From contig NMRA01000572.1 in the NCBI GenBank assembly GCA_002633005.1, positions 1 to 35,404 of the forward strand: a DNA stretch of 35,404 nucleotides, in the 5' to 3' direction. Position 1 is the stretch's first letter. Every line of letters starts with the position of its first letter. This document shows, one piece after another, positions 20,700-30,394 of the stretch. Made by a program: the position numbers and the translations under genes. The DNA comes from Phoronis australis. Taxonomy: Eukaryota; Phoronida; Phoronidae. The notes beneath the pieces are model-generated. The model worked only from the letters and a program-made list of their open reading frames with translations, did no database searches and had not been told where the DNA came from.

Positions 20700-21185
20700 A
20701 TCACATGGAGAAATGCACCATTGTGACATATTTCATGAGTTTGCATATCTGTCACAAGAGGAAAATGGTTCAAACACTTTACGCCTTCTTTCTCAGATTG
20801 TTTGAATGAAATTTTATCAAATGTGCCAGCTTAAATTTATAGATGTGTCCCTATATGTTTTCCATTGTTTATTTTTAACATGAATAGTTTCCTGGTACAG
20901 TATATTCAAAAAAGTACCAGTACAGTTTCAACTCCAGGCAAAAGGAGTTTCCAGGATATAGGTAACAAGTTTTTATTGTTAAAGCGTTCTTGCAATCTTT
21001 TGTTGGTGTTCACAGGTCATAAACCAATTGTGTATCCGGCATTACAGTAAGCACAACAGAAACAATGGCACCGTATTTTGGCTGATATCTATCGTAGTTC
21101 TTTGGGAACAAATGACAATAACAATCTTTTTTTCACAGAGAATTCAATTTCAAAAGCCAATTTGATAGAAAAAACACCATTTTTA
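20700..21185 (-). other. ASPH intron spacer; nothing recognised
   Basis: AT-rich sequence with one 61-codon open frame (20865-21050) of no recognisable family. Confidence 0.45.
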
Positions 21186-21189
21186 GTCT

Positions 21190-21945
21190 ACGATAGTTTG
21201 ATTTATAACATATGCGTTGAATCTGTCGAGTGCAATATGGGCATGTAATAATGTTTTCCATATTCACCTCCTGCACTACCTCAACATTGACCTCTGACAT
21301 GGAAAGATCAACAGATAGGTCAATGTCGACTCGATATCGTTAGCCGGTTCTATCATCAAACATTCCGAATTTAGTTAAAAGTAATACAGTTGCAGTAGTA
21401 TAAATAACACTCCACATGCAATCATGCCCTAAACGTAACATCTGGTACAAAACTGTTAATTATATGACATTTCTGTCCCAGTTTCCAATTGCTAAATATT
21501 ATATTGTCTGCAACTTATGCACCGATTCCTCAGTAACTACAATGTCAAATATTGTTGTTATTTAACTATTTCATGAGATGTTACAAGTTCAAAGCACAGT
21601 TACCGATGTTTTCATCGTTATCTCTTTTCAAGTAATAAATTGTTACATTTAAAACTGTTTCTTTTACTAGAGCAAACTTGCAACCTAACCCGCATGTACA
21701 TTAGAGGATGTGATCTGCCACGCGAACAGTCTGAGTGAAGTATTTAAAAATCTGCCAAAAAATGAAAGAAATTTAAGAATTCGAAGAGTATGGGATAAAT
21801 AAAAAACGTACTTCCATTTGCGCACTCGACATTATTCCGCCTATCCACCTCGACCTTCGGTCTCGATTGATACATGGAATAATGTCTCGTGGGATATTAC
21901 TTCATCTACGCCACTCTTGGTATGTTTTGTGTATTTATTACAGCC
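21190..21945 (+). repeat. dispersed repeat D, copy 1 (inverted partner at 27110-27775)
   Basis: Several collinear blocks match the minus strand of 27110-27775. They include GTCGAGTGCAATATGGGCATG (about 21227), TTAGCCGGTTCTATCATCAA (about 21340), CTCCACATGCAATCATG (about 21411), GTAACATCTGGTACAAAACTG (about 21436) and AATAATGTCTCGTGGGATAT (about 21879). Divergence is visible but the block order is kept. No coding potential is recognised. It is probably an old non-autonomous transposon. Confidence 0.78.
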
Positions 21946-22191
21946 AGTGTTTTATTACCTTGGAGTAATCGCTAATGCTCCACACAAAAGGAGCAAGACC
22001 AAAGTTTCTGATGCGGGTTCTCTCTACCACCTTAGTTACCAATGACAATTTCTTAAAGACATTGCGGTGGGAGGAAATAAAAGCATGCATATATTTGCAG
22101 GCAGGTTGACAGATTTTGCCAGTGCAACAGCAAAAGATCGCCTTTGAGAAGGGCGAGTCAATAGTTTAAATGAAAGCGCTCCGAGGAGCGA

Positions 22192-22504
22192 ACCTTGGCG
22201 AAATTAACCAAAAAGATGACGATAAAGATGATGACGAAGATGACGAATATGACGACGATGGTGAACAATAGAAGTATTAATAACATACACATGACGAACG
22301 TAGAAGTCTGAAATCAGTAAGAAAAAGGCTACAGTCTTGTGCGACACTTGGCGAAATTAACGGAAAAGACAACGACGGAGATGATGAAGAAGATGATGAC
22401 GATGATGACGAATATGATGATGGTGGTGGCGATGATGAACAACATCACAACATTCATATGATGAACTTAGATGTCATAAATCAATAAGAAATAGGCTACA
22501 GTCT
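22192..22504. repeat. tandem duplication, about 155 bp x 2, GAT/GAC-rich
   Basis: Two copies begin CTTGGCGAAATTAAC (22192 and about 22347) and end GGCTACAGTCT. Each contains a long run of GAT/GAC/GAA trinucleotides, which would encode acidic residues if translated, but no sustained frame covers both. Purine-rich trinucleotide expansion inside a segmental tandem duplication. Confidence 0.82.
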
Positions 22505-22880
22505 AGTACAATAGAAGATAAACCAACATCAATGCAGCCAGAGCGCTCAACAAAGGAACAGCGTTATCAGAAAATCTCAAATTACTCAAAAAGTAGACGT
22601 CGTAGCGAAAAATGGAAAACATCTTCTGAAAGCCCGTTCAAAATTCTATCTAAACTGATGGTATCGTTTAATTCTGTAAATTTTTAGAAAAAAAATGAAA
22701 TTTTGAGTTTTTTTTAAGAAATTCAAAGTCAAATAACTCGAAAACGGTAAGTCTGAGAAAAAAATTGTTACAGGCCATTTGAAAGAATATACTTCAAAGA
22801 ATCCACATGCAAAAAATCACGTCTTTTTCTTTTCCCGTTTAAAATCGCACTCCAGCACGACTGAAAATGGGTCAACATGC
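22505..22880 (-). other. ASPH intron spacer; nothing recognised
   Basis: Contains A- and T-runs around 22683-22720 and no recognisable coding or repeat unit. Confidence 0.45.
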
Positions 22881-22884
22881 GCCA

Positions 22885-23265
22885 GATCCGCCATCTTGAA
22901 AGCAACTTCCGGTTTTTTGGTTTTGTATAATAGCATGTCATAAAAAACTAATACCTGTAAAAATTCAAAGGAATTGGTCTGATAATGCGCCCTCTACAGG
23001 AGAAAACGTTTTTAGGCCAAAATCGAGGTGCGCATGCGCGATCGCCGATATTTCCGCCATCTTTAAGCGGAAGTAAACAATTTCCGGCATACTTGTAGAA
23101 AACATCCGGTCCATTTACTGTGCCGATTCTTAGCCTTTTACATAAGAAATTGTAGCCTCCAGAAGCATTTGAACCTTTAAATGGAAACAAAATGGCCGCC
23201 ACAGCCGCCATCTTGGATCCGATTTTGACAAAAAACAATAGGCTTCCAGCACTTCCGGAAGTACG
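22885..23265. promoter_or_regulatory. cluster of YY1-like and ETS-like motifs (candidate)
   Basis: CCGCCATCTT, the reverse complement of the YY1 core AAGATGGCGG, occurs at 22888, 23054 and 23205, with a related AAAATGGCCGCC at 23189. ETS-type ACTTCCGG or CGGAAGT occurs at 22905, 23068 and 23251, where ACTTCCGGAAGT is a perfect palindrome. These pairs typify animal core promoters but also occur inside repeats. Here the segment lies in the middle of an intron. I infer possible promoter or repeat-borne regulatory activity only from the motifs. Confidence 0.35.
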
Positions 23266-23547
23266 TGTTATGTGTGAATTTCGTGATGATCGGACGAAAA
23301 TTGCGACCTGTATCGTGCGAACAAACAAAAAAAAAAAAAAATTAGTGGAAGAGCAACATACTTGGCGAAATTTATTTACGTTGGGTATCCTCACATTTAG
23401 ATGTAAGTCATAAGTATAAGATTACAATCTGAATTCACTTCTTCATGGCAAACTACAGAAGAATATAGTTATATTTACAAACAATACCGTGATTGCCGAT
23501 AGTTCAGAAATAATTTTTGAAGAGCTATCTTACAACAACTCTTGTTG

Positions 23548-24285
23548 CGCTTTTTTATTGCCCAGCTTACCAGAGATTGTTATTTTTTATTATCTGTTGG
23601 TATTTCACTCATTAAATATATTTATGTGAGCACATGGACCCGTCTTCCTCCTTTCCCCCTTCATTTCGGTCTATTTCATTATTCCCTTAAACATAAAAAT
23701 GGTAATCTCTGGTAAGATGGGCAATAAAAAAGCACCGGCCACGAGGAAGTATGAGAGAATGACGAAAATTGGGAGGTAGAGGGTGGGAAAAATTAATAAG
23801 TTTTGGAATGTACGACAATATGGCCAGAACAATGGTGAACTGAAAACGAGGTTACAATAACAAAGAAAAACACCAAAGGGCATATGAAAATCATCAGCCT
23901 ATGAGAGCCAAGAGCTGACCAAATTCGAGGCACTGATTACAACAGACTAATAGAAGGCTGGGAAAACCACATGTAGTCCTACACAAAGGAATAATGGAAT
24001 AGACCGAAATGAGGGGGGAAAGGGAGGGGGTCCATATGCTCACATAAATATATTTAACGAGTGAAACACCATTTATGATCAACATATGTCCCGAATAATA
24101 GATAAATGATACATGCATAATGCAAGCTCGTTACCAGAGATGACAAGGAGACTGAGGTAGGTGATATAAGGTCATTTATTAAGACTAATACAATTACTAG
24201 AAAATATAATGAATACAGATAAGTAACATAAAAATGATAATCTCTGGTGAGATAGGCAATGAAAAAGCGCCACAAGAGATGTTGT
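23548..24285. repeat. nest of inverted repeats (dispersed family E fragments)
   Basis: 23599-23689 and 23985-24070 form an inverted pair of about 90 bp (GGTATTTCACTC...AAATATATTTATGTGAG against its complement). A second motif, TTATTGCCCATCTTACCAGAGATTA-like, occurs at 23556 in plus orientation, and in minus orientation near 23700 and 24235. The segments 23697-23800 and 24120-24285 together reproduce, inverted, the single continuous unit at 27196-27410. This is a scrambled set of copies of one repeat family, able to fold into a large hairpin. Confidence 0.75.
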
Positions 24286-24289
24286 AAGA

Positions 24290-26735
24290 CAGCTCATGCC
24301 CATCATTCAGGATATATGTCGAACATAAAATCAATTTTTGAAGTTGGCGCATGTCTAAACAAGATTTTAAATCTCAACCTCCTCGTTTCCAAAAAGTTGG
24401 CCTATTCAGCATCCACAGCTGTCAAGACGTTTCTCACAGTATCATTAAGGTTGAACGTAGAAACCCCTTCAAAATCCTTTTGAAACAGCACTCACTGTCC
24501 ATTATGGGAATCCCAGTGAAAACATTGAACAATATATGAGATGATTTTGAAACCTTTGAGGACCACGAGGTATTAGCACTTTGCTAAAACATGTATTGTG
24601 TATAGTACACTGTGTCCTCATTAGATAAATTAAAAAATATCAATAATAATAACGGTAATGATACCGATAACGAGAAATTGTAGTGAAAGTAGTAATAATA
24701 GTAATCACGGCTTGGAATGACAAAAAAGAGGAAATTTTTACGGCCCTTAGCACATTTCAATCTAAACCATACCTCAACAGATCGAAAGTAAACATATGTA
24801 TCACAAGATGCCATGTTACTGTGTCCTATTGGCAAAACCCACTCATATTAAGCAGTAGTTGACATCTATCTCAGCAATAACAATGAAGGCAATTAGATGC
24901 AACAAAAGATATTTTTAAAATTAAAATAATAAAGATAATGATGAAAAATTTGCAATGTGAGTGGTAGAAGCTTATTCTTGATTTGCTGCAGGGAGACCTA
25001 TAAAATTATATTCAATTCTCATAATTACGATACAAAATTACAAAGAAAATTGAAAATCGATCCATAGATTATCTAGAAAGCCTGAAATACATACACATTT
25101 AATTCCAACAAACAATTTAATTCCAACGCAATGGAAAAAAGTCAAGACGAAAACCTGTGGCTCATACCTCAACTGTTAGCATGGAAAAATGAAAGTCAAA
25201 ATGAACTTTAAACTATAGAATGCATCAATCACAATCCTAAGTTGGCCAAGCTTTCCAGTTTCACACAGTAATTACAGGAATTAATTGTTCATAAGCCAGG
25301 CTGGTGTAGAAGAAACTATGTGACAAGAAATAACTACCACGACACTGAAAATAGGTTAGCAGAATTTGTAACCAATGGCTTAGACCAATCACATCATTCA
25401 GAACCTGTCATGTGATCACTTCTCTCTAACTGCAAACTCGAGTCACAAAACAGAACAAGAAAAATGTCAAAATAAATTGAAATACATAAAAGGCAATTTA
25501 AAACACACATTTGCAGTAATGAAAATAGAACTTTGTATCCCATTTCGGGGGCACCTAGAAAATCGCACTCAGGTGGTCAGGGTTAGCACTAGCAGCCAAC
25601 GGCATCGGGCGTGCATGCCGGATCAAACAAAAGAATTTCATACATCACTCACATCCCACGATTCCAATCCAATGAATAACCAGTTACCGTTGAATTTCCC
25701 TTCAGAAAGAGATGTTATTTCTAGTGTTTCATCATTTTCAGTCGGTCCTCCGACTCCAACTTAGTCCAAGGCGACTCGGCCACGCACTCCGTAATTGTTC
25801 TTCTCTCAAAGTTTACAGAGCACAAACCTTGGTTTGTGAACACATTGACCATTTCTTATATCCACTTTTTCCACGAAATATTCAGTCTACTCCACGCTCC
25901 ATGCAGTTTTGACCGCACAGAATCGCACTATTTGTCACCGCCATTTTTATACCAAATGCAAACGCCATTGATGAACCACGTTATCAAAGGGAAAAGGCAC
26001 TTGAATTTATCTGTTCCTCGACTGCCACTGATGTCACTCACTACTAAGAAAACATGTTTCTTATATATGGTTATGAGTCATCAGCAAATTCGAGCGCCTG
26101 TGATCCGCAATTACAATTTTTGTTCCTCCGAAACATAAAGAGCAAGTTTCCGCTTTTTGAGTCGTCAGCAACGCCGCGGTGAGAAACCATTTTTCCGTGA
26201 TAATTTTATGGCGATTCCGATTTTTCCGCAGAAATATAACAAACATACGCGGATCAAATAAAAGAAAAAAATGGAAATCCGTGTTTCCGCGGACAATTCC
26301 AAGCCTTGAGTAATAGCAGTAGTAGTAATGTAAAAGTAATAAAAATGATAATGAGTAGGCAGATTCATGCCGTGTCAGCGCGGAAGGCATTCCTATAGAT
26401 AAGGTGTACAAAAAGTGCTGCCCAATTGGTGTCTTTTCATAGCAAAAAATACTCTCCAAAATGGTGCCATTTTCGACAAAATACTATCTAAAAGGGTGCC
26501 TTTTCTGAATATCTGGAACAGAATTGGGCTTAAATGTGAATTTTTACACAAAATTAGTCTCTAAATGGGTCACTTTTTGTCCGAGCCCACTCTCTAAATT
26601 TTTCGGGCGTCACCCTTTGTCTAAAAATACTCGAGTACCCCCCCCGCCATCTCAGATACTACTTGTTCTTGATTTTGGTCATTTTCTTTGTTGTTGATGT
26701 CGTAAAATGCAACAATGGTACATTTCCCGCATATG
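24290..26735 (-). other. ASPH intron, 2.4 kb; nothing recognised
   Basis: No coding similarity. AT-rich trinucleotide-like patches (AAT/AGT/GAT) lie at 24635-24705 and 26305-26355 and explain frames rich in Tyr and Leu on the minus strand. The open frames at 25477-25764, 25836-26138 and 26061-26459 have no recognisable motif. A C-run lies near 26639-26646. Confidence 0.45.
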
Positions 26736-26737
26736 TA

Positions 26738-26818
26738 TTAGATGTAAAATGTAACAACTTGTTACATTTTAGGAGAGGCTTAGCAACGCAAGATGTAACA
26801 ACTGTTACATTTTACAGG
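26738..26818 (-). repeat. TGTAACA palindromic repeat, copy 2
   Basis: Inverted counterpart of 20588-20692. TGTAAAATGTAACAACTTGT-type motifs flank GAGAGGCTTAGCAACG. It lies about 55 bp from the splice donor of ASPH exon 26872-26963, on the intron side. Confidence 0.72.
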
Positions 26819-26871
26819 TATCAAGGCCCTAAAAGTAGCACATTCAGGATTATCTATTTGTAAAATTGTAC

Positions 26872-26963
26872 CTGTCCCCTTTTGCATGATGTTGCATCAG
26901 GAACTTGCTGCAACAACTGGCATGTCTTTGGAACTCGCCGACATGCAGCGTCTACTTTCTGGC
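26872..26963 (-). CDS. ASPH: ASPH exon, Cys-rich part of the hydroxylase domain
   Basis: This 92-bp minus-strand exon lies between acceptor TTTCTTCCAG and donor CAG/GTACAA. It reads (G)QKVDAACRRVPKTCQLLQQ, then VPDATSCKRGQ. The pattern ACxxxPKTCxLL, followed by a Cys before KRGQ, is characteristic of ASPH-type hydroxylases just upstream of the iron-binding segment. The first two bases GC complete a Gly codon with the last G of 29767-29899 (phase 1), and the exon ends in phase 0, so the joined reading frame is uninterrupted. Inverted dispersed repeats lie in the introns on both sides (see findings). It is too short, and lacks an ATG, to appear as an open frame on its own. Confidence 0.95.
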
Positions 26964-27109
26964 CTGGAAGAAATAAAGACAACCATTATTTTACAATCAA
27001 CCAATTTGATTTACTACAATGCTGCAATACAACAATAAACTTTCGAAGTATACTTATAAATTTTACTACATGCATGCGGTTAATTTTTTAAGGTGTACTG
27101 AGTAAAACC

Positions 27110-27775
27110 CATCCAAATACTAAATACAAAAAACGTACCGAGAGTGGTGTACTTGAAGTAATATCCCACAAGACATTATTCCGCATATCGTCACTTGTTA
27201 ATTTTTGCCCACTGACCCTACCATCCCCCTTTTCGTCATTTTCTCGCACTTCCTCGTGAGCGCTTTTTTACTGCCCATCTTACCAGATTATCATTTTTCT
27301 TTTGCTATGTTTATTCACTATCTATTACTTGTAATTCTATTAGACATCATAAATGACCTTATATCGCCTACCTCGGTCTCCTTATCTCTGGTAACGACCT
27401 TGTGACGCACATATCGTTTATATACTATTCCAAATATATGGCTATCATAAAACATTTAGCTATAGAAAACTGATACAGAAGTATCATAAGTAATGAACAG
27501 TCTTGTTCCACTGGTGTTACTTTTGTGACCTGATTGCATGTTGAGTGTTATTCATACTGCTGCAATTGTATTACTTCAAATTATTTTGGGAAAGGTTAAT
27601 GATCGAACCGGCTAATGACGAGTTGACACTAATCCCTACCTTTTGAACGTTCCACGTCAGAGGGCATTGTTGAAGTAGTGCGGGAGGGAAATACGGAACA
27701 CAATATCACATGGCCGTATTGCACTCCACCGATTCAATGGGTATGGATAAAGTTGAATATTCTGAGTTTCATGAC
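27110..27775 (-). repeat. dispersed repeat D, copy 2, split by a family E unit
   Basis: The minus strand matches 21190-21945 block by block. The segment 27196-27410 has no counterpart there and instead matches family E (23697-23800 and 24120-24285). This reads as a family E element inserted into, or adjoining, repeat D. An AAGACATTATTCCGCATATC block at its border matches the palindromic CATTATTCC/GGAATAATG pair in copy 1. Confidence 0.75.
27196..27410 (+). repeat. dispersed repeat family E, most complete copy
   Basis: It contains TTCGTCATTTTCTCGCACTT, TTACTGCCCATCTTACCAGA, AATGACCTTATATCGCCTAC and CTCCTTATCTCTGGTAACG. All have inverted matches in 23697-23800 and 24120-24285. An open frame on the plus strand (27205-27405) is likely incidental. 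Confidence 0.75.
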
Positions 27776-27860
27776 TTCAATATTTCAATTTTTTCCAAGT
27801 GACTCATTTTTCATTTTGATGTTACAGAGTCTGTTAAACAAGATAGTCTAACAGAGTTCT

Positions 27861-28113
27861 ATTGGCACTCACCAGGGTTGAATGATCAGCCCATTATTAT
27901 TTGTGTTGTAATATTGGCACTCACCAGGGTTGAATGATCAGCCCATTATTATTTGTGTTGTAATATTGGCACTCACCAGGGTTGTATGATCAGTTCATTA
28001 TTATTTGTGTTGTAATATTGGCACTCTCCAGGGTTGAATGATCAGCCCATTATTATTTGTGTTGTAATATTGGCACTCACCAGGGTTGTATGATCAGTTC
28101 ATTATTAGTTGTG
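27861..28113. repeat. minisatellite, 52 bp x 5
   Basis: ATTGGCACTCACCAGGGTTG starts copies at 27861, 27913, 27965, 28017 and 28069. Copies alternate between GAATGATCAGCCC and GTATGATCAGTTC versions. One further unit resumes at 28841-28910, after the Penelope-like insertion, so the array was split by that element. Confidence 0.96.
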
Positions 28114-28840
28114 GAGAATAGGTTCGTCATTGGTCTATAGAGGCATTGTAGTATACAAGAAGGTCACTTACTTAGAGACGTGGTATGTTGTTTTCAGCTA
28201 ATGGATACCAGGATTGGATGTTTACTGACCCCCCTAGTCATAAATCTACTGAATAACTCCATAGTCCCTCCGTTGCCATCCCATTCATAAGAAGAATATC
28301 TGAACACCTACAACACACATACAGAACCCACGGAATTTCCTCTTACATGAAACCTATCAACACCCTCCGTTCCCTACTCATCAGACCCAAAGACCCAACC
28401 CCAATGTATAAACAATGTGGGGTCATGTACCAGCTGGAATGTGACCAGGATCCCAACCACACCTACATTATAGAAACCAAGAGACCGTTCCTTACCGAAT
28501 TCAAAGAACATCTGAAACTAGACAGACCAACAGCCATGGGAGAACATATTTTGGCGACTGGGCACACCATCTCTCTTTCGTCATCCAGGATCCTTAAGCC
28601 AAGGAACAAAACTGGCATACTCGTAAGCTCAAAGAGGCCATAAACATCAACAGTCACCGCCCCCTCTTGAATCGGGACCGAGGACTCCNCATACCCCCCC
28701 CCCCCCCCCGTGTACACCAGCATTCGTAACGAGCGAAAGGCGGGAAATCCCTCAATCTTGGATAAAGACCTGGCGGACCAGGTCGAAATGTCTGAAAACA
28801 ACATACCGCGTCTCTAAGTAAGTGACCTTCTTATATACTA
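28114..28840 (+). mobile_element. Penelope-like retroelement fragment with 51-bp inverted termini
   Basis: A GIY-YIG endonuclease relic is framed by inverted repeats 28147-28197 and 28792-28842 (TGTAGTATACAAGAAGGTCA...GTTTTCAG). The 51 bases carry two mismatches. Penelope-like elements are known to carry pseudo-LTRs in direct or inverted arrangement and variable target duplications. The element lies within the 52-bp array, and CATTATTAGTTGTG (28100-28113) against CATTATTGTTTGTG (28841-28854) may be a 14-bp target duplication. The reverse transcriptase is absent, so this is a strongly 5'-truncated copy of about 0.73 kb. Confidence 0.82.
28257..28722 (+). pseudogene. Penelope-like GIY-YIG endonuclease relic
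   Basis: The frame opened at 28257 reads AIPFIRRISEHLQ, then NTLRSLLIRPKDPTPMYKQ, then CGVMYQLEC (the GIY half), TYIIETKRPFLT (the YIG half) and FKEHLKLDRPTAMGEH. This order, the C-terminal linker and endonuclease of Penelope-like elements, is distinctive. The second half-motif is YII instead of YIG, and the position of the usual catalytic Arg (R.KEH) is Glu (TEFKEH). A +1 frameshift near 28610 is needed to continue WHTRKLKEAININ and LLNRDRG. An N (28689) and a C-run of about 16 follow. It would once have nicked target DNA for reverse transcription, and now looks inactive. Confidence 0.85.
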
Positions 28841-28842
28841 CA

Positions 28843-28912
28843 TTATTGTTTGTGTTATAATATTGGCACTTACCAGGGTTGTATGATCAGCCCATTATTA
28901 TTTAGGTTGTAT
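28843..28912. repeat. resumed unit of the 52-bp minisatellite
   Basis: TTATTGTTTGTGTTATAATATTGGC onward, then TACCAGGGTTGTATGATC, matches the array at 27861-28113 and marks the right border of the Penelope-like insertion. Confidence 0.88.
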
Positions 28913-28983
28913 CTGAATTTCTGTATCAAGTGAGAGCGAAGAGTAATGTTAATAGCACATATCGCAGCAAACAAGTGCCAAAA

Positions 28984-29748
28984 GTCAACTCCCTGCTGTA
29001 CGCAGACCACAGTTGGTCTTATGTTGCTCTACCACCATCAACTTACAACGTATGCTAAATTGTTTGGTAGAATATTGCGAATCATAGGGCATGCAAATAA
29101 ACTTGAAGAAAACCAAGGTGATCGTTTTCATAAATCGCGGTCCCCTTAGACAATATGAGAAATAGTTCTAAAATGATTGATTGATGTGGTGCCTCATTAC
29201 AAACACCTTGCACTACTTATTACTTCAAAAGCTTCGTGGACCCAAAGCCATTAAAACATTATCTAATCAAGCAAATAAAGCTGCCTCTGCAATTTGTAAA
29301 TTAAAGCAAAGATGTCGTGATCTACCTCCATCGATAGCCTTTCACCTGTTCGATAAAATGGTGTGTTATGGCGCTGAGATATGGGGCGAACAATTGGAAA
29401 ATGCAAATATCAAGTTTTGTAAACGCATCTTCGGAGTAATTGTTCTAACTCGGCAGTTACAGGAGAATGTGGCCAATTCCCATTGTTTACTAAATATTTT
29501 GTATCCTGTATAAAATATAGGTTCAAAATACTGGGGATGCCTAGTAATCGTAGGGTAAAAGCAGCATGTGATATGCTTTTTCAGTCAGACTCCATTGGAA
29601 GATCTTCTTCTAATTGGGCAAGTTTTGTAAGGAAACTTCTGTCTGCCTATGGTTTTTCAGATGTATGGATTAATCAGGGTGTTATGAACCAAGCGTATTT
29701 CTTGACAGTTTTTTCCCAGTGTGTCGGTGACTGTTATTTACAATACAA
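28984..29748 (+). pseudogene. LINE (non-LTR) reverse transcriptase relic, 3' part of ORF2
   Basis: VNSLLYADH at 28984-29010 is the RT catalytic box, normally YADD, here with the second Asp changed to His. NLKKTKVIVFINRGPLRQYE at 29100-29159 is the following palm/thumb motif. After frame changes come LSNQANKAASAICKLKQ and LFDKMVCYGAEIWG (29249-29395). Then, in a third frame, GECGQFPLFTKYFVSCIKYR (about 29463-29522) leads to the C-terminal FSQ.VGDCYLQ near 29745. The order is that of CR1/L2-like LINEs. There are at least three frameshifts and stops. The element is antisense to ASPH, and its coding homology ends about 20 bp from the splice donor at 29766. Confidence 0.8.
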
Positions 29749-29766
29749 TCACCTTCTTCCATTTAC

Positions 29767-29899
29767 CTTGAGCATACAGGGTGAGCTGTTTCCACTCTCC
29801 GTGATCCAGTAGATTCTCTTCTTCATCCACAAACATGCCTTTGCTGTTCATTTGGGCGAGACCCTCCTCACGGATAACTTCCCAGTTATCTGACAGCAC
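29767..29899 (-). CDS. ASPH: ASPH exon, start of the hydroxylase domain
   Basis: This 133-bp minus-strand exon lies between acceptor AATTGTAATGCAG and donor CAAG/GTAAAT. It reads VLSDNWEVIREEGLAQMNSK, then GMFVDEEENLLDHGEWKQLT and LYAQ(G). It corresponds to the LERNWKLIRDEG...GDWSQFTLWQQG region of vertebrate ASPH, the N-terminal edge of the catalytic domain. It ends in phase 1 and joins 26872-26963. The preceding exons (PWWTPKETGY-like segment, TPR-like region, transmembrane anchor) were searched for on the minus strand to the window end and not found. They probably lie beyond 35404. The donor is close to a LINE relic. No defect seen. Confidence 0.95.
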
Positions 29900-30345
29900 C
29901 TGCATTACAATTAAAGTACAGAGGTAAGTATAACATACAATACACTCTCTGTCAATCACTCTCCTCTCTCTAATTGTTAAATCCTTACTGAATTGTGGGA
30001 CATAACAAGCATTTTAAATATGTTATGATAACCTATCTAAAATTTTTTTGCATATGACAAGTTTGACACAGCGCAAACTGACATGGTGCAACTGCCTGTA
30101 TACTATGAACAGAGGCACAAGGCTTAAACCCTTGGCATTACATGTCACGTTCTAACTCTAAACAGCAACAGCTTCCAAACCCAGGCATTCAGACTAGTCC
30201 ATGGTTAAGTCTACCCAAAGTCTTTTGTCTGGTATAGAGACTCACACTTCAATAGACCTTGACCTTTGTCGCTTGCCACCACGTGACTTTGATATGCACA
30301 AAGGTTTCTGGAAAATTTTTGGTGTTTCTAGAAGATTCCCAGTTA
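29900..30345 (-). other. ASPH intron (upstream side); nothing recognised
   Basis: Intron upstream of the first ASPH exon seen here. No coding similarity except a chance TWWQAT peptide at about 30280 on the minus strand (see rejected items). Confidence 0.5.
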
Positions 30346-30347
30346 TG

Positions 30348-30348
<1 letters not shown>

Positions 30349-30394
<46 letters not shown>

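Noticed and set aside
22948-23394. 148-codon minus-strand open frame, the longest in the window
   Set aside because: Composition reflects A/T runs and GCC-rich motif pairs. There is no recognisable domain, and it lies within an intron next to repeats.
27861-28113. CRISPR-like array
   Set aside because: The 52-bp units are contiguous with no variable spacers, and the DNA is eukaryotic. It is an ordinary minisatellite.
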